DNA of 64,000 nucleotides. It comes from CAYOWK01 sp964407665. Lineage in GTDB: Bacteria > Pseudomonadota > Alphaproteobacteria > Caulobacterales > Hyphomonadaceae. Both the position numbers and the translations under genes were made by a program. Position 1 is the first letter of the stretch. Each line of letters opens with the position of its first letter. The notes beneath the pieces are model-generated. The model was not told the origin of the DNA. It saw only the letters and a list, made by a program, of their open reading frames with translations, and ran no database searches. This document shows, piece by piece, positions 13,975-21,350 of the stretch. Location of the stretch: positions 1-64,000 of the forward strand of contig CAYOWK010000009.1 of NCBI GenBank assembly GCA_964407665.1, read 5' to 3'.

Positions 13975-15240
13975 ATGGCCGGGCAGGTGGTCCCTTTCTG
14001 GAGCGGGCTCGGGAAGCGCCTTCTCGGGCGCAAGGAGGCCGGCATTCCGTCCTCGTGGCAGCTGTTTCAGGAGATCTTTGGCGGCCGGGAGTCCAAGTCA
14101 GGCATCACCGTCACGACGATGCGGGCGCTCGAGGTCTCGACGGTGCTGGCGTGTTGCCGGGTGCTCGCCGAGGGCGTCGCGCAGGTGCCGTTCCGGATCT
14201 ACCAGTCCGACGGGCGCACCCGGAAGGTCGCCAGCGATCACCCGCTGAACAAGCTCATCTCCGGCCGCCCGAACCGCTGGCAAAGCTCGTTCGAGTTCCG
14301 CGAGTCGCTGATGTTCCACCTGGTGCTGTGCGGGAACGCCTTCGTCTTCGTGAACCGGGTCGGCTCCGAGCGCCGGATCAAGGAGCTGCTGCCGATCGAG
14401 CCCGGCCGGGTGACGATGAAGCGGAAAGGCTATGAGACGACCTACGTCGTGTCGGCGGAGAATGGCGGCGGCAGTCAGGAATTCGGCGCGGACGCGATAT
14501 GGCACCTGCGCGGGCCGTCCTGGAACACCTGGTCGGGCCTCGACAGCACCCGACTGACCCGTGACGCCATCGGCCTGGCCATCGCCCTCGAGGACAGCCA
14601 GTCCGAATATCACATGAACGGCGCGAAAATGTCGGGGATTCTCTCGGTCGAGAACAACCTCAGCTCGGAGAAATTCGAGCAGCTCTCCAAGTGGCTGGAC
14701 AAGCATTTGCCCGGCGGCGAGCGCTACCAGAAACCCATCATCGTCGATAACGGCGCGACGTACAAATCCGAGGCGATGACCGGCGTCGATGCGCAGCATT
14801 TGGAGACCCGGAAGCACCAGGTCGAGGAGATCTGCCGTGGCCTACGGGTGATGCCGATCATGGTCGGGCACGCCGACAAGACGGCCACCTATGCCAGCGC
14901 GGAGCAGATGTTCATCGCCCACGTCACGCACACGCTGATGCCCTGGTATGTCCGGATTGAGCACAGCGTGGACGCCAACCTGCTGACCGATGCCGAGATT
15001 GCCGCCGGTTACTACTCGAAATTCACGGCGCAGGCCCTGATGCGCGGCGCCCAGGCGGAGCGGGGCGAATTCTACGCCAAGGGCCTCGGGTCAGGCGGCT
15101 CGAAAGGGTGGTTCACGCAGAACGACGTGCGCGAGCTGGAGGACCTCAACCCGATCGACGATCCAGAGGCCGACAAGCTGCCCCAGCCGGCGGCGCCCGC
15201 CGTCAATCCGCCCCCTGCGAACCCGGATGATCCTGCGTAG
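13975..15240 (+). CDS. Portal protein, HK97 family
   Basis: This 421-residue protein starts at ATG 13975 directly after the terL stop. It has the family marks: STVLACCRVLAEGVAQVP, the LLPIEPGRVT strand, IWHLRGPS, and the stem region LRVMPIMVGHADKTATYASA. It forms the 12-fold ring through which DNA enters and leaves. The C-terminus is Pro-rich and probably disordered. Confidence 0.92.
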   Translation: MAGQVVPFWSGLGKRLLGRKEAGIPSSWQLFQEIFGGRESKSGITVTTMRALEVSTVLACCRVLAEGVAQVPFRIYQSDGRTRKVASDHPLNKLISGRPNRWQSSFEFRESLMFHLVLCGNAFVFVNRVGSERRIKELLPIEPGRVTMKRKGYETTYVVSAENGGGSQEFGADAIWHLRGPSWNTWSGLDSTRLTRDAIGLAIALEDSQSEYHMNGAKMSGILSVENNLSSEKFEQLSKWLDKHLPGGERYQKPIIVDNGATYKSEAMTGVDAQHLETRKHQVEEICRGLRVMPIMVGHADKTATYASAEQMFIAHVTHTLMPWYVRIEHSVDANLLTDAEIAAGYYSKFTAQALMRGAQAERGEFYAKGLGSGGSKGWFTQNDVRELEDLNPIDDPEADKLPQPAAPAVNPPPANPDDPA

Positions 15241-15258
15241 TCAGGGAGTTCGGTACAC

Positions 15259-15963
15259 ATGCACGAGCACAAGACGCTGCCGATCGAGCTGAAGCTCGCG
15301 TCTGGCGGCACCGAAGGCGCGATGAAGTTCGAGGGTTACGGGGCCTATTTCGGCAACGTCGACTCCTACGGCGACGTCATCGCCAAGGGCGCCTTCACCC
15401 GGACCCTCAAAGAGGCCCGCAAGTCCAACCAGTATCCCGCGATGCTGCTGCAGCACGGCAGTTTTCTGGGCGGTGATGACAACATGCCTGTCGGCGTCTG
15501 GACCGACATGGAGGAGGACGAAAAGGGCCTCTACGTCCAGGGCCAGCTCGCGGACACCCAGCGCGGTACGGACGCCTACAAGCTCCTGAAGATGCAGCCG
15601 CGGCCCGCGATCACCGGCCTGTCGATCGGCTTCATGGCGAAGGAATGGTCCGTCCGCACCAAGCCGGACGAGCCCCGCCGCACCCTGAAAGACGTCGAGC
15701 TGATGGAGGTGTCCCTGGTGACATTCCCGGCCAACACCCGCGCGCGCGTGACGGCCGTGAAGTCGCTCGATGCCCGGGGCCTCGAGGCGGCCTTACGTTC
15801 CGAACTCAAACTTTCGCAGGGGGACGCGGTGAGCGCGATCGCCCTGATGAAGAAGCACCTCCGCGAGGGAGGCGAGGACGACACCGGGGACGACCGTGAG
15901 GGCGCGGACCTGAAAACGCTGGTGGATGCACTCCGCCGTAACACCAACGCTCTCAGAGGTTGA
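15259..15963 (+). CDS. Prohead maturation protease, HK97 (U35) family
   Basis: This 234-residue protein starts at ATG 15259. The N-terminal FEGYGAYFGNVDSYGD and the catalytic His at 66 (LLQHG) and Ser at 122 (GLSIGF) are in the expected order. It cleaves the scaffold part of the capsid protein during maturation and would be packed inside the prohead. The C-terminal 40 residues are acidic and could serve as its scaffold-binding tail. Confidence 0.9.
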   Translation: MHEHKTLPIELKLASGGTEGAMKFEGYGAYFGNVDSYGDVIAKGAFTRTLKEARKSNQYPAMLLQHGSFLGGDDNMPVGVWTDMEEDEKGLYVQGQLADTQRGTDAYKLLKMQPRPAITGLSIGFMAKEWSVRTKPDEPRRTLKDVELMEVSLVTFPANTRARVTAVKSLDARGLEAALRSELKLSQGDAVSAIALMKKHLREGGEDDTGDDREGADLKTLVDALRRNTNALRG

Positions 15964-15969
15964 GCACCC

Positions 15970-17307
15970 ATGCCGACTCCCGTGGAAGAAGTTAAAACGC
16001 TGATCGAGGCGCAAGGCGTCGCCTGGAACGAAGCCAAGAAGTCGATCGACGCCGAGATCGCCGAGCTGAAGAAGCGCGGCGCGGCTGACCCGGTCACCAC
16101 CGAGCGGCTGTCGAAGATCGAGAAATCGCTCGACACGGCTCTCGAGGGCAAGACGAAGCTCGAGGCCGCCATCGAAGCCGAGCGCAAGGAGCGCGAGGAG
16201 CTCGAGGCCCGTCTGAACCGCCCCGGCGTCAACGCCAAGTCGGCCGAGGAGCTCGTCGTCCTCGACTTCAAGAACCAGCTGAACGCTCGCCGTCGCGACC
16301 TCTCGAAACTGCCTGTCGAGAACGTCGACCAGAAGATGTTCGATCAGTACAAGGCTGCCCAGCAGCACTATCTGCGCAAGGGCCTCGACGATCTGGAGCC
16401 GGAAGAGCGCAAGACGCTCCAGGTCTCGGTCGATCCGGACGGCGGCTACCTGGTCACCCCGGACACGACCGGCCGCATGGTCAAGAAGATCTACGAGTCC
16501 TCTCCGATCCGTCAGATCGCCAGCGTCCAGAACATCTCCAAGGACAAGCTCGAAGGCATCGAGGACAACGATGAGGCCGGCGCCGCGTATGCCGGCGAGC
16601 GCTCGACCTCGGGCAACACCGACACGCCGCAGATCGGCAAATGGGAAATCCCGGTCCACAACATCGACACAGAGCCGAAGGCGACCGCCAACCTGCTCGA
16701 CGACGCCGATGTCGATATCGAGGCCTGGCTGGCCGACAAGGTGGCGGACAAGTTCGCCCGGTTCGAGGCCGCCGAGTTCGCCACCGGCTCCACGAAGATC
16801 CGCGGCATCACCAGCTACAGCACCGTCCTGGACTCCGGCTCCGGCGTCACCTGGGGGTCGCTGGGCTACATCAAGACCGCCGCCAACGGGGCCTTCAACG
16901 GCACCAACCCGGCCGACAAGATCTTCGATCTGATCGGCCTGGTGAAGGAAGCCTACCTCGCCAACTCGCGCTTCTTGACCCGCCGCTCAGTCATCACGCT
17001 GATGCGCAAGTTCAAGGACACGGCGGGGAACTACCTCTGGCAGCCGTCGCTCGTGCTCGGAAATCCGGAGTCGTTCGCGGCCTATCCGATCACCCGGGCC
17101 GAGGACATGCCGGCGCTGGGCGACAACGGCTACTCGCTGGCCTTCGGCGACTTCCGCGCGGGCTACCAGATCGTCGATCGGCAGGGCAGCCGGGTCCTCC
17201 GGGACCCCTACACCTCGAAGCCTTACATCAAGTTCTACACGACCCGCCGTGTCGGCGCCGGCGTGGTGAACTTCGAGGCGATCAAGCTGCTGCAGTTCGC
17301 GGCATAG
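15970..17307 (+). CDS. Major capsid protein, HK97 fold
   Basis: This 445-residue protein starts at ATG 15970. Residues 1-100 are a charged coiled coil, the delta/scaffold domain removed by the protease. The capsid domain begins at about residue 150 (LQVSVDPDGGYLVTP) and shows SPIRQIASVQ, EAWLADKVADKFARFEAAEF and the FGDFRAGYQIVDR strand near the end. The usual FINGDG before the A domain is changed to FATGST. Length is typical. Confidence 0.93.
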   Translation: MPTPVEEVKTLIEAQGVAWNEAKKSIDAEIAELKKRGAADPVTTERLSKIEKSLDTALEGKTKLEAAIEAERKEREELEARLNRPGVNAKSAEELVVLDFKNQLNARRRDLSKLPVENVDQKMFDQYKAAQQHYLRKGLDDLEPEERKTLQVSVDPDGGYLVTPDTTGRMVKKIYESSPIRQIASVQNISKDKLEGIEDNDEAGAAYAGERSTSGNTDTPQIGKWEIPVHNIDTEPKATANLLDDADVDIEAWLADKVADKFARFEAAEFATGSTKIRGITSYSTVLDSGSGVTWGSLGYIKTAANGAFNGTNPADKIFDLIGLVKEAYLANSRFLTRRSVITLMRKFKDTAGNYLWQPSLVLGNPESFAAYPITRAEDMPALGDNGYSLAFGDFRAGYQIVDRQGSRVLRDPYTSKPYIKFYTTRRVGAGVVNFEAIKLLQFAA

Positions 17308-17319
17308 ACGAGCCCAGAC

Positions 17320-17341
17320 GGGGCGGGCGAGGGCCCGCCCC
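17320..17341 (+). terminator. GC hairpin behind the capsid gene
   Basis: A perfect 9-bp stem, GGGGCGGGC/GCCCGCCCC with loop GAGG, lies 13 nt after the capsid stop. No T run follows, so it more likely protects the 3' end of the capsid message or slows polymerase than ends transcription fully. Confidence 0.5.
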
Positions 17342-17368
17342 AAACCCTTCAAGACTGAGGAAGTCCAA

Positions 17369-17776
17369 ATGCTTCGCGATCTCTACAGCAACCTGACGGT
17401 CATCGGCGCGACCGTCGCCGGCCCGACGGACAACACCGCCGTCGCCAGCCCCATCGTCGACTGCCGCGACTATCAGAGCGTGCTGTTCGTGGTCCTGACC
17501 GGCACCCTGGCCGATGCCGACGCCACCTTCGCGGCGGTCATGGCCGAGGACGACGCCTCCAACATGGGCACGTCGAACGCCGTCGCCGACGAGGACATGA
17601 TCGGCCTCGAGGCGGACGTCTCGTTCGACTTTTCCGACGACAATGCCGAGCTCAAGATCGGCTACATCGGCAACAAGCGCTATGCGCAGCTGACCGTCAC
17701 GCCGTCCGGGAACTCAGGCGCCGCGCCGATCTCGATCGTGGCCCTCGGCGTGCCCCACCGGCTGCCTGCAGCCTAG
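17369..17776 (+). CDS. Probable head protein (decoration type), unknown
   Basis: This 135-residue protein starts at ATG 17369, after GAGGAAG. It is beta-rich and acidic (TVIGATVAGPTDNTAVASPI; later DVSFDFSDDNAELKIGYIG). It lies directly behind the capsid gene between two hairpins, a place for abundant virion proteins. That makes a capsid decoration or stabilising role plausible, but no signature proves it. Confidence 0.6.
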   Translation: MLRDLYSNLTVIGATVAGPTDNTAVASPIVDCRDYQSVLFVVLTGTLADADATFAAVMAEDDASNMGTSNAVADEDMIGLEADVSFDFSDDNAELKIGYIGNKRYAQLTVTPSGNSGAAPISIVALGVPHRLPAA

Positions 17777-17786
17777 TCCGAAGCAC

Positions 17787-17824
17787 GGCGGCCAGCTGAC
17801 CGGCTGGCCGCCAACCCTTTTTCC
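17787..17824 (+). terminator. Likely partial intrinsic terminator within the head operon
   Basis: A 10-bp stem, GGCGGCCAGC/GCTGGCCGCC with a 6-nt loop, is followed by AACCC and then five T. The offset of the T run makes it weaker than a classic terminator. It would lower expression of the connector genes relative to capsid. Confidence 0.5.
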
Positions 17825-17835
17825 CCGAGGATCCC

Positions 17836-18111
17836 ATGCAGGCTCGCGTCACTCAGGCTTTCGACGGCATGCCGGATGGATCGAAGCGCAGCCGCAAGTT
17901 TGCGACGGGCGAGATCATCGAAGGCGATCTGGCGCGCACCGCTGTCGACAATGGACTGGCGAAGGAGGTGGCCGAGGCGCCCCCCGCCCCTTCGAAGCCG
18001 CCCGTTCCGGCCGCAGCGCAGGCCGGCGCGGCCAGCCCCGCCCCCAAATCGAAGGCCAAAGGCCCGGCTCCGGGCGCTCCCAAGGGTGCGCCGGACGGAG
18101 AGGCCCCGTAG
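17836..18111 (+). CDS. Small Pro/Ala-rich phage protein
   Basis: This 91-residue protein starts at ATG 17836, after CGAGGA. The first 45 residues form a small domain (TQAFDGMPDGSKRSRKFATG, EGDLARTAVDNGLA), and the rest is Pro/Ala/Lys-rich and disordered. Similar proteins often lie between capsid and head-tail connector genes. Function unknown. Confidence 0.55.
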   Translation: MQARVTQAFDGMPDGSKRSRKFATGEIIEGDLARTAVDNGLAKEVAEAPPAPSKPPVPAAAQAGAASPAPKSKAKGPAPGAPKGAPDGEAP

Positions 18112-18114
18112 GCC

Positions 18115-18702
18115 ATGCAGCCCTACCTGCTGACGCCGCCTGAAACGACGCCGGTGTCTCTGGCCGAGGCCAAGACGCACTGCCGGGTCGGGCACACGGA
18201 CGACGATGCCTACATCACCGGACTGATCGGCGCGGCTGTCGGGCACCTCGACGGCCGCGCCGGCATTCTGGGCCGGTGCATCATGGCGCAGACGTGGGTC
18301 TATCCGTTCGAGAAGTGGCCGGCCTCGGGGAAGCTCCTGATCGACCTGCCAGACGTCACCGCAGCGGTGGTCAAGTATTTCGACGCGGCCGGGGTCGAGC
18401 GCACCGTTTCCAGCAGCCTTTACCTCGTCGAGCGGGACGTTCGCGGGACCGGGATCTGGCTGATGTCCGGCTTCACCTGGCCGGATCTGCATGTTGACCG
18501 CCCGTCGCCGGTGCAGGTGACCGTGACGGCCGCCATACCCTCGACGGCGCCGGCGCTGCAGGCTGTCCGCCACGCGATGCTGCTGATGATCGGCCACTGG
18601 TACGAGAATCGCGAGGCCGTGATGGTGGGGCAGCTGGACGTCCGCTCGCTGCCGATGGCCGTCGACCACCTGCTGTCGCCGCTGCGCCGTGTCGGGTTCT
18701 GA
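18115..18702 (+). CDS. Head-tail connector protein (gp6-like)
   Basis: This 195-residue protein starts at ATG 18115. It has the connector pattern: LLTPPETTPVSLAEAKTHCR at the start, then DDDAYITGLIGAAVGHLDGR, and a helical end with MLLMIGHWYENREA. It forms the ring below the portal. It overlaps the next gene by 14 nt. Confidence 0.88.
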   Translation: MQPYLLTPPETTPVSLAEAKTHCRVGHTDDDAYITGLIGAAVGHLDGRAGILGRCIMAQTWVYPFEKWPASGKLLIDLPDVTAAVVKYFDAAGVERTVSSSLYLVERDVRGTGIWLMSGFTWPDLHVDRPSPVQVTVTAAIPSTAPALQAVRHAMLLMIGHWYENREAVMVGQLDVRSLPMAVDHLLSPLRRVGF

Positions 18703-18958
18703 GGCCCGGGGCGGCTGGGTTCGCTTCACGCGCGCCTGGGACTGGAACATCCCGAAATATCACGGCCGCGCGACCAAGGCCTTTGGCACCGGGTCCGAGG
18801 TCCGGCTCACGCGCGAGCAGCTGCAATCCGCCATGCAGGCCGGGGTCGTAGTCTGCATTCCTACGCCGCCGGCGCGATATGCCGGGGCCATGGAGGCGGA
18901 GCATGGACACCCTTGTGGTATTTCTGGCGGGCGTGGCGACGGGCGTGCTCGGGAATGA
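18689..18958 (+). CDS. Small phage protein behind the connector
   Basis: This 89-residue protein is read from GTG 18689. The core (GGWVRFTRAWDWNIPKYHGR, AFGTGSEVRLTREQLQSAMQ) looks like a real small fold often found in this spot. The last 20 residues are Gly/Arg-rich and overlap the next small gene, so the functional part may be only the first 70. No function assigned. Confidence 0.55.
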   Translation: MSGSEARGGWVRFTRAWDWNIPKYHGRATKAFGTGSEVRLTREQLQSAMQAGVVVCIPTPPARYAGAMEAEHGHPCGISGGRGDGRARE

Positions 18959-19046
18959 GACGATCCGGGCGTTCGTCCGGAAAGTGACAAAGGGCCGGTT
19001 CTTCGGCGCTGTCCCGGCCTCTGAGGCTCCGAAGCCGGAGGCCTGA
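18903..19046 (+). CDS. Very small hydrophobic protein
   Basis: This 47-residue protein starts at ATG 18903, 7 nt after GGAGG. One hydrophobic segment (LVVFLAGVATGVLG) is followed by a basic patch. It overlaps the previous gene by 56 nt in another frame and the next by TGATG. Seen from spacing and ribosome binding site it is probably translated. Function unknown. Confidence 0.45.
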   Translation: MDTLVVFLAGVATGVLGNETIRAFVRKVTKGRFFGAVPASEAPKPEA

Positions 19047-19402
19047 TGCGCGCCGGCAATCTCAGAGAGCGGGTGACGTTTCAGCGCCGTGCAGCGGGCG
19101 ATGACGGATTTGGCAACGCCACCACCGGAGTCTGGACCGATATCTCCGGGTGCGTGTCGGTGGCGGCCGAGCTGAAGCCGATGCGCCAGGCGGAGGTTGT
19201 CCTCTCGGAGGGCGTCCAGGGCCGGATCCTCTACCAGCTCACGGTGCGGTCTACGCCGGCGCTTGCGGGCGTCACCACCGGGGACAGGGCGGTCAACGTC
19301 CGGACGACCCAGACCTACAACGTCAAAGGCCCGCCGATGAACCCGGACCAGCGGGGCAGGGGCCTGCAGTTCCTGGTCGAGCTCGGAGGCGCAGATGGCT
19401 AA
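19046..19402 (+). CDS. Head closure / head-tail joining protein
   Basis: This 118-residue protein starts at ATG 19046. It follows the phage_H_T_join pattern: RAGNLRERVTFQRRA at the start, DGFGNATTGVWTDI, then a central beta barrel and NPDQRGRGLQFLVE at the end. It plugs the connector after packaging and offers the tail docking surface. Confidence 0.88.
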   Translation: MRAGNLRERVTFQRRAAGDDGFGNATTGVWTDISGCVSVAAELKPMRQAEVVLSEGVQGRILYQLTVRSTPALAGVTTGDRAVNVRTTQTYNVKGPPMNPDQRGRGLQFLVELGGADG

Positions 19403-19793
19403 CGGGGACAACAAGTTTGCGAACAAGTCCCGCGTCCTCGAGCGCATGCGGAAAATCCCGGTAGCGGCTCGCATAGAGGCGCGCGAGGAGCTCCGGAAAC
19501 AGGCCGCGTTCCTGTCCGAGCAGATCCGCTCGGCGGCTCCCGTCGACGAGGGACAACTGAGGGACTCGGTGGAGTGGCACGACTCGCCCCGCAACGATCG
19601 GTTGAGCGTCGTTGTGACCGCGGGCGTGACGACCGATCCTGATCTGGTTCGGAAGGCGCGTGCGGTGGAGTTCGGCCGCCCCGACATGGAGGCGCAGCCC
19701 TTCTTCTTCCCGACATACCGGGCCTATCGCCGCCGGATCCGCGCCGCCATCGGGCGGGCGATCAAGCGCGGCATCAAGAAGGCGATCGACTGA
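19395..19793 (+). CDS. HK97 gp10-like tail-joining protein
   Basis: This 132-residue protein starts at ATG 19395, overlapping the previous gene by 8 nt. Features of the family are the helical N-terminus, SAAPVDEGQLRDSVEW, and the end VEFGRPDMEAQPFFFPTYRA. It is a minor protein of the neck or tail terminator complex. Confidence 0.85.
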   Translation: MANGDNKFANKSRVLERMRKIPVAARIEAREELRKQAAFLSEQIRSAAPVDEGQLRDSVEWHDSPRNDRLSVVVTAGVTTDPDLVRKARAVEFGRPDMEAQPFFFPTYRAYRRRIRAAIGRAIKRGIKKAID

Positions 19794-20221
19794 TGACCGG
19801 CGACCCGTCCTACGCGATGCAGGCGGCGATTGCGTCGGCCCTCAATTCGTCGAGCGCACTGGCGACAGCCATGGGCGGCACGGCGCGCATCTTCGACAGC
19901 GTCTCGCAGGGGGCGGTGTACCCTTACGTTCGCATCGGCGAGGATCAGACCATCGGCGCCAGCCACGGGTGCGGCGACAGCTACGAGTTCATCGCCACGG
20001 CCCACATCTTCGCCCGGCAGATCGAAAGTCTGGGCGCCCGGCCGCTCGCGAAGAGGATTGGCGGGGCAGTCGTCGGCGCCCTGACATCGGACGATCTGGA
20101 GCCCTCCGGGTTCATCGTTTCCGACTTCGAGCTCGTCAGCACTCGCTACTACTTCGAGGACGATGGGCTGACCGCGCACGGGGTCGTTTCCGTGCGCTAT
20201 CTGGTCGATCCCGCCTCCTGA
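19793..20221 (+). CDS. Tail completion/terminator protein (DUF3168 family)
   Basis: This 142-residue protein starts at ATG 19793 (TGATG overlap). It shows MQAAIASALNSSSALATAMG, then VYPYVRIGEDQTIGA, and later YYFEDDGLTAHGVVSVRYLV, all typical of DUF3168. It caps the tail tube at its final length and joins it to the head. Confidence 0.85.
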   Translation: MTGDPSYAMQAAIASALNSSSALATAMGGTARIFDSVSQGAVYPYVRIGEDQTIGASHGCGDSYEFIATAHIFARQIESLGARPLAKRIGGAVVGALTSDDLEPSGFIVSDFELVSTRYYFEDDGLTAHGVVSVRYLVDPAS

Positions 20222-20247
20222 TCCGGCCCTCAATCCGCACGCGCTCC

Positions 20248-20308
20248 AGCGCCCCCATTCTTTGCTCGATGGCGTCGCCGGGGTCGGCGCGCGAGAGCGA
20301 AGGGCGCT
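20248..20308 (+). promoter_or_regulatory. Leader hairpin covering the tail tube ribosome binding site
   Basis: AGCGCCC (20248-20254) pairs with GGGCGCT (20302-20308), and TTTGCTC (20261-20267) pairs with GAGCGAA (20295-20301, one G-U), leaving a 6-nt bulge. The 3' arm holds AAGGG, the only ribosome binding site before the ATG at 20312. The stem would limit initiation until it is opened. Confidence 0.45.
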
Positions 20309-20311
20309 AAG

Positions 20312-20767
20312 ATGACGGCGGCAAAGACAGTCCGGGGCAAGAGCCTTCTCATCAAGGTCGGAGACGGGGAGACCTCGGAGACGTTCGTCCATCCCTGCCT
20401 GATCAACTCGCAGCGCGGCATCGTGTTCTCGTCTGAGACCAACGAGACGCGGATCCCGGATTGCGACGATCCGGAGCTGATCGCTTGGATCAACCGGGAG
20501 AAGGTCTCCCTCAGCGCCACGATCAACGGCAGCGGGACGCTCCACACGCCGAATATCGCGGACTATTCGGACTGGTTCGAGTCTCCGGACACCCGGAACG
20601 TCCGGGTCGAGGTGAATGGCATCACGCTCGCGAACGGCGGCGGCTGGTGGGCTGGCGCCTTCCACCTGACGCAGTTCGAGGTCACCGGCTCTGTCGGCGA
20701 ATTGACCCAGTGCTCGATCGGTCTGCAGTCCAGCGGGTCGGTCCTGTGGGTGCCCGCGGCCGCCTGA
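20312..20767 (+). CDS. Major tail tube protein
   Basis: This 151-residue protein starts at ATG 20312. Typical for tail tube proteins of siphoviruses are GKSLLIKVGDGETSETF, the SLSATINGSGTLHTPNIADY motif and the closing beta strands (FEVTGSVGELTQCSIGLQSS). It polymerises around the tape measure to form the tail tube. The 90-nt gap upstream is the largest in the tail operon and carries a hairpin. Confidence 0.85.
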   Translation: MTAAKTVRGKSLLIKVGDGETSETFVHPCLINSQRGIVFSSETNETRIPDCDDPELIAWINREKVSLSATINGSGTLHTPNIADYSDWFESPDTRNVRVEVNGITLANGGGWWAGAFHLTQFEVTGSVGELTQCSIGLQSSGSVLWVPAAA

Positions 20768-21243
20768 TGACCTCCCGTCGCGCCGATATCGAGCTCGCCT
20801 TCCCGGATCAGGAGCGCCTCTTCCGGCTGCAGATTGGGCAGCTGCGCATTCTGCAGGAGAAGACGGGTCGCGGGCCCGCCGAGCTGCTCGAGCGGATCCA
20901 GAGCGGCCGGTGGTACGTCGACGAGATCGTCGAGATCATCCGGCAGGCCTTGCTCGGTGGCGGCGCGCCGGCGGTCGAGGTCGACATGCTGATCAAGACC
21001 TACGTGCTGGGCAGGCCCTGGGCCGAGAGTGTTCCGTTCGCGCAGGTCGCTCTGGCCGTTGCCATCGTGGGCCAGATTGGCGGGGACGAGATCGAGGATC
21101 CGCCATCGCAGGAGAGGGCGGGGGAGACCAGGACGGCGACGGAAGGCTCCGCTTCGCCGTCCTCTACGGCCAGGGAGCCGCGCTCGGGTGGACGCCGAGG
21201 CAAGTCGACGACCTCAGCCTCTGGGAGTTCCGCGCGGCCATAG
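20767..21243 (+). CDS. Tail assembly chaperone (G-like; GTA-family)
   Basis: This 158-residue protein starts at ATG 20767 (TGATG overlap). The first 110 residues (MTSRRADIELAFPDQERLFR, IGQLRILQEKTGRGPAELLE) match the chaperone family seen in gene transfer agents and their phage relatives. The last 40 residues are low-complexity Ser/Thr/Arg, as expected if the useful product continues in the -1 frame. It assists assembly of the tube around the tape measure protein. Confidence 0.8.
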   Translation: MTSRRADIELAFPDQERLFRLQIGQLRILQEKTGRGPAELLERIQSGRWYVDEIVEIIRQALLGGGAPAVEVDMLIKTYVLGRPWAESVPFAQVALAVAIVGQIGGDEIEDPPSQERAGETRTATEGSASPSSTAREPRSGGRRGKSTTSASGSSARP

Positions 21244-21350
21244 CCGGCTACTGGAAGGCGAACAGCTCGGATGCAGAGCGAGGCGATAACTCCAAGCCGC
21301 CGAGTCCTTCTGAGTTCTATGCCGCCGTCGCGTCATCGCAGGTGCACTAA
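21120..21350 (+). CDS. Tail chaperone extension in the -1 frame (GT-like fusion)
   Basis: In the -1 frame relative to the chaperone, the codons give RFAVLYGQGAALGWTPRQVD and then LSLWEFRAAIAGYWKAN, the usual second chaperone domain. There is no start codon in that stretch, so it is probably made by -1 ribosomal slippage, as in lambda G/GT. A G-rich string read GCG GGG GAG at 21118-21126 lies where the protein similarity changes frame. The fusion would be about 194 residues. The stop overlaps the tape measure start (TAATG). Confidence 0.65.
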   Translation, partial: GGDQDGDGRLRFAVLYGQGAALGWTPRQVDDLSLWEFRAAIAGYWKANSSDAERGDNSKPPSPSEFYAAVASSQVH

